64,000 nt of DNA, taken from assembly GCF_003946085.1 (NCBI RefSeq), contig NZ_RHOB01000001.1, positions 1-64,000 on the forward strand, read 5' to 3'. The stretch's first letter is position 1, and every line of letters starts with the position of its first letter. This DNA comes from Levilactobacillus angrenensis. Its GTDB lineage: Bacteria; Bacillota; Bacilli; Lactobacillales; Lactobacillaceae. The translations under genes and the position numbers were made by a program. Shown here piece by piece: positions 63,812 through 64,000 of this stretch. The notes under the pieces were generated by a model. That model did no database searches. It saw only the letters and a program-made list of their open reading frames with translations, and was not told where the DNA came from.

Positions 63812-64000
63812 CTATTTTCGTTGCCTGGCCATTAGGTACCAATCACCAAGTATATTTACCGCAACTAAGAGCGTTACGGCTTGCCAGGTAATCTTAACCT
63901 GGGTGAGTAAAATGATGCTCGTGTAGAGAAAAATCATCGTCGCATTTAACCAAACACTAGTAAATAGATTGAGGTGAGACTGGTAAAAGGCGTTAATTCT
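63812..64000 (-). CDS. C-terminal part of a membrane protein (cut by window edge)
   Basis: A minus-strand frame enters at 64000 and stays open for 62 codons to TAG 63812-63814. It shows two hydrophobic segments (LFTSVWLNATMIFLYTSIILL and TWQAVTLLVAVNILGDWYLMA) with a basic end RQRK. Likely a small polytopic membrane protein. The family cannot be told from this fragment. Confidence 0.5.
   Translation of the reverse strand, partial: RINAFYQSHLNLFTSVWLNATMIFLYTSIILLTQVKITWQAVTLLVAVNILGDWYLMARQRK

Overview
The window looks like a chromosomal segment of a heterofermentative lactic acid bacterium of the family Lactobacillaceae, with a Levilactobacillus- or Lactiplantibacillus-like gene set. The pointers are a malolactic locus (mleR-mleS-mleP), a heterodimeric beta-galactosidase (lacL-lacM), a GH51 arabinofuranosidase, deoC with a SorC-type DeoR, proline iminopeptidase, a T-box-controlled peptide-binding protein, cre sites, a PyrR-type leader, purine-rich Shine-Dalgarno sequences and many small secreted or DMT-type membrane proteins. 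Most of the window is moderately GC-rich. AT-rich islands at about 1-3450 and 6950-7660 look acquired. Four parS-type 16-mers suggest that the segment lies in the ParB-loading, origin-proximal part of the chromosome.

Layout. 1-5100: genomic debris, with a possible polysaccharide-locus end (SH3/beta-helix protein and a gene remnant), a truncated IS3-family transposase, a WYL regulator and a Mor-type regulator split by a stop codon. 5.1-8.1 kb: secreted amidase, SMR exporter, relic of an ABC exporter cluster, dispersed repeats. 8.1-13 kb: lactaldehyde-type dehydrogenase, zinc alcohol dehydrogenase, an RHH-SPFH operon, a YjbR protein. 13.3-16.2 kb: T-box leader, peptide-binding protein, GtrA protein. 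16.4-20.2 kb: CadD-type transporter, O-acetyltransferase, ADP-ribosylglycohydrolase, LysE exporter. 20.5-24.7 kb: truncated ABC-F gene, then the malolactic locus. 24.7-33.6 kb: a redox/stress island of NAD(P)-binding proteins, MFS exporter, flavodoxin, alcohol dehydrogenase, MerR and TetR regulators; six promoters there share an exact 19-bp spacer with an internal dyad, so they look like one MerR regulon. 34-37 kb: lacLM with a cre next to the promoter. 37-41 kb: Rrf2-quinone reductase pair and small secreted proteins. 41-47.7 kb: a complete four-gene Wadjet (JetABCD) anti-plasmid SMC system, whose promoter carries a LexA-like box exactly in the 17-bp spacer. 48-54 kb: DMT transporter, abfA, deoR/deoC, yaaA. 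54-58 kb: TetR and a large YhgE/Pip-type membrane protein with a repeat-rich ectodomain. 58-64 kb: M23 peptidase, pyrFE with attenuator leader, MFS transporter, pepI, MarR, and a membrane protein running off the edge.

Two families of non-coding dispersed repeats (A and B below) fill many intergenic spaces. Three reading frames (39377, 47886, and the 5' end of jetA at 47527) have a good Shine-Dalgarno sequence at the correct distance from ATC or ATA instead of ATG, an unusual recurring pattern. All names come from reading motifs and gene order. No database search was run.
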